DNA of 6,337 nt, from contig JAEVZY010000290.1 in the NCBI GenBank assembly GCA_023392035.1, positions 1 to 6,337 of the forward strand, given 5' to 3'. A program made the position numbers and the translations under genes. Below, piece by piece: positions 5,507-6,337 of this stretch. The notes under the pieces are model-generated. The model was not told the DNA's origin, ran no database searches, and saw only the letters and a list, made by a program, of their open reading frames with translations. This stretch comes from Pseudomonadota bacterium. Lineage in GTDB: Bacteria; Pseudomonadota; Gammaproteobacteria; Burkholderiales; Burkholderiaceae_D. Within the stretch, counting starts at the first letter, position 1; the number at the start of each line of letters is the position of its first letter.

Positions 5507-6238
5507 ATGCAAGCCAGCAGCAACCGGCCGCAAGCGGCCTCTCCAGCGACTCAGGAACTGCTGCGCCGGCTGGCGCACCAGCTCCCGCAGCAGAGCGGCG
5601 CGCTGGAGCATGAACTGGCGGCCCATCGCCAAAGCCTGGAGCGCATGGCGCGTGCCCTGCACAACGATGCCTCCTTCATGCAGGAAGCGGTGCTGGCCGC
5701 CGGCGAGCGCATTCAAAAGCTGGAAGCCGAGCTGGCGCGCGCCCGCGCGCTGTGCTGCGAGGATGAACTCACGCGCTGTCTCAACCGGCGCGGCCTGGAA
5801 CAGGCCTTTCGCCGCGAAAGCGCGCGCGCCGAACGCAGCCGCCAGCCGCTGTGCGCGGCCCTGATCGACATCGACGACTTCAAACTGGTCAACGACAGCT
5901 GCGGCCACGCCGCCGGCGACCAGGCCCTGGTGCATCTCACGCAATTGACGCGCTCGGCCTTGCGCGCCAGCGATATCGTGGGCCGCTGGGGCGGCGAGGA
6001 ATTCATGCTGCTCTTGCCTGACACGGCACTGACGGCGGCCGCGCAAGTGCTGGAACGCCTGCGCGCCAGCCTGCGTCGTCATCCGCTGCAGTTGCATGGC
6101 CACACGCTGCCGCTGACTTTCTCCGGCGGCCTTACCCGTTGCGCGCCGGGAGAGGATTGCGCAAGCCTGCTGCAGCGCGCGGATGAGGCCCTGTATGCGG
6201 CCAAGCGCGCCGGCAAGGATCGCATCGTGGTCCACTGA
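5507..6238 (+). CDS. GGDEF diguanylate cyclase with N-terminal helical stalk
   Basis: This 243-residue cytosolic protein should make cyclic di-GMP from two GTP. Residues about 14-82 are predicted helical and Glu/Arg/Leu-rich (for example GERIQKLEAELARAR, 66-80), probably a coiled-coil stalk for dimerisation. The GGDEF domain runs from about 85 (DELTRCLNRRG) to the end. Metal and substrate residues are in LIDIDDFKLVND (119-130), and the active-site motif is GGEEF at 162-166. RASD (153-156) sits exactly five residues before it and is an intact RxxD inhibitory site, so product feedback is expected. No receiver, PAS or membrane domain is present, so activity is probably controlled by a partner or by expression. 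Size and layout recall SiaD/BdcA-type cyclases, but no siaC-like partner lies in the window. It follows the response regulator by 104 nt on the same strand. Confidence 0.95.
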   Translation: MQASSNRPQAASPATQELLRRLAHQLPQQSGALEHELAAHRQSLERMARALHNDASFMQEAVLAAGERIQKLEAELARARALCCEDELTRCLNRRGLEQAFRRESARAERSRQPLCAALIDIDDFKLVNDSCGHAAGDQALVHLTQLTRSALRASDIVGRWGGEEFMLLLPDTALTAAAQVLERLRASLRRHPLQLHGHTLPLTFSGGLTRCAPGEDCASLLQRADEALYAAKRAGKDRIVVH

Positions 6239-6284
6239 ACACGCAGATCACTGAACAGAACATCGCCAGCATCAGGTTTGAAAA

Positions 6285-6319
6285 CGCGGCCAGCCCCCAG
6301 CAGGCCGCGGGTTTTTTTT
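6285..6319 (+). terminator. Rho-independent terminator after the diguanylate cyclase
   Basis: CGCGGCC (6285-6291) pairs with GGCCGCG (6303-6309); inside the loop GC (6293-6294) can also pair with GC (6300-6301). Two G and a run of eight T (6312-6319) follow. It lies 46 bp past the stop codon and closes the kinase-regulator-cyclase block. The AAAA just before the stem gives a weaker T-tract on the other strand, so some activity in reverse is possible. Confidence 0.88.
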
Positions 6320-6337
6320 AAAGATTTTTAGGGAAAG

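Noticed and set aside
5399..6235. Long - strand open frame opposite the diguanylate cyclase (278 codons)
   Set aside because: It is an antisense shadow; the + strand holds a complete GGDEF protein with ribosome-binding site and terminator.
1..6337. Mobile element, CRISPR array, tRNA or rRNA
   Set aside because: No transposase, terminal repeats, regularly spaced spacers or RNA gene signatures were seen, and gene style is uniform across the window.

Overview
The window is GC-rich (about 60% or more by eye), has tightly packed genes, and combines metNIQ, cheR-cheD, a soluble NarL-family two-component pair and a small diguanylate cyclase. Protein style and gene content suggest a motile betaproteobacterium. 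Oxalobacteraceae (Herbaspirillum-like) is my best guess, inferred from family resemblance and not from a marker gene.

Left block (1-1893, + strand): the 3' part of an ABC ATPase gene (metN), its permease (metI, overlapping by ATGA) and its periplasmic binding protein (metQ). Together they form a MetNIQ-type importer, presumably for methionine. The ATPase ends too early to carry the usual C-terminal NIL/ACT-like regulatory domain. The binding protein has a twin-arginine-like signal with no lipobox cysteine.

Middle block (1907-3408, - strand): cheR followed by cheD, joined by a one-base TGATG overlap. These are the receptor methyltransferase and receptor glutamine deamidase of chemotaxis. metQ and cheD converge with only 13 bp between them, and a perfect 10-bp inverted repeat lies in the last codons of cheD. 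Upstream of cheR on the - strand is a good sigma-28 (FliA) promoter candidate, TAAAGACT-N11-GCCGTTAC. Between it and cheR are an 11-bp tandem repeat and a possible 15-residue leader ORF that overlaps the cheR GTG start.

Right block (about 3595-6319, + strand, divergent from cheR): a cytosolic PAS / HisKA_3 / HATPase sensor kinase and, 11 nt later, a NarL/LuxR-type response regulator. After a 104-nt gap comes a 243-residue GGDEF diguanylate cyclase with an N-terminal helical stalk and an intact RxxD inhibitory site. A rho-independent terminator (6285-6319) ends the block. The annotated kinase start is set to 3649; the in-frame extension upstream is treated as promoter DNA.

Reading the layout together: chemotaxis receptor-modifying genes under a flagellar sigma factor sit back to back with a signalling module ending in c-di-GMP synthesis, so this may be a local motility/sessility control locus. 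That functional link is inference from position. No frankly novel multi-gene system is visible. The most unusual material is the 240-bp divergent region 3409-3648 and the atypical features of the MetNIQ transporter.
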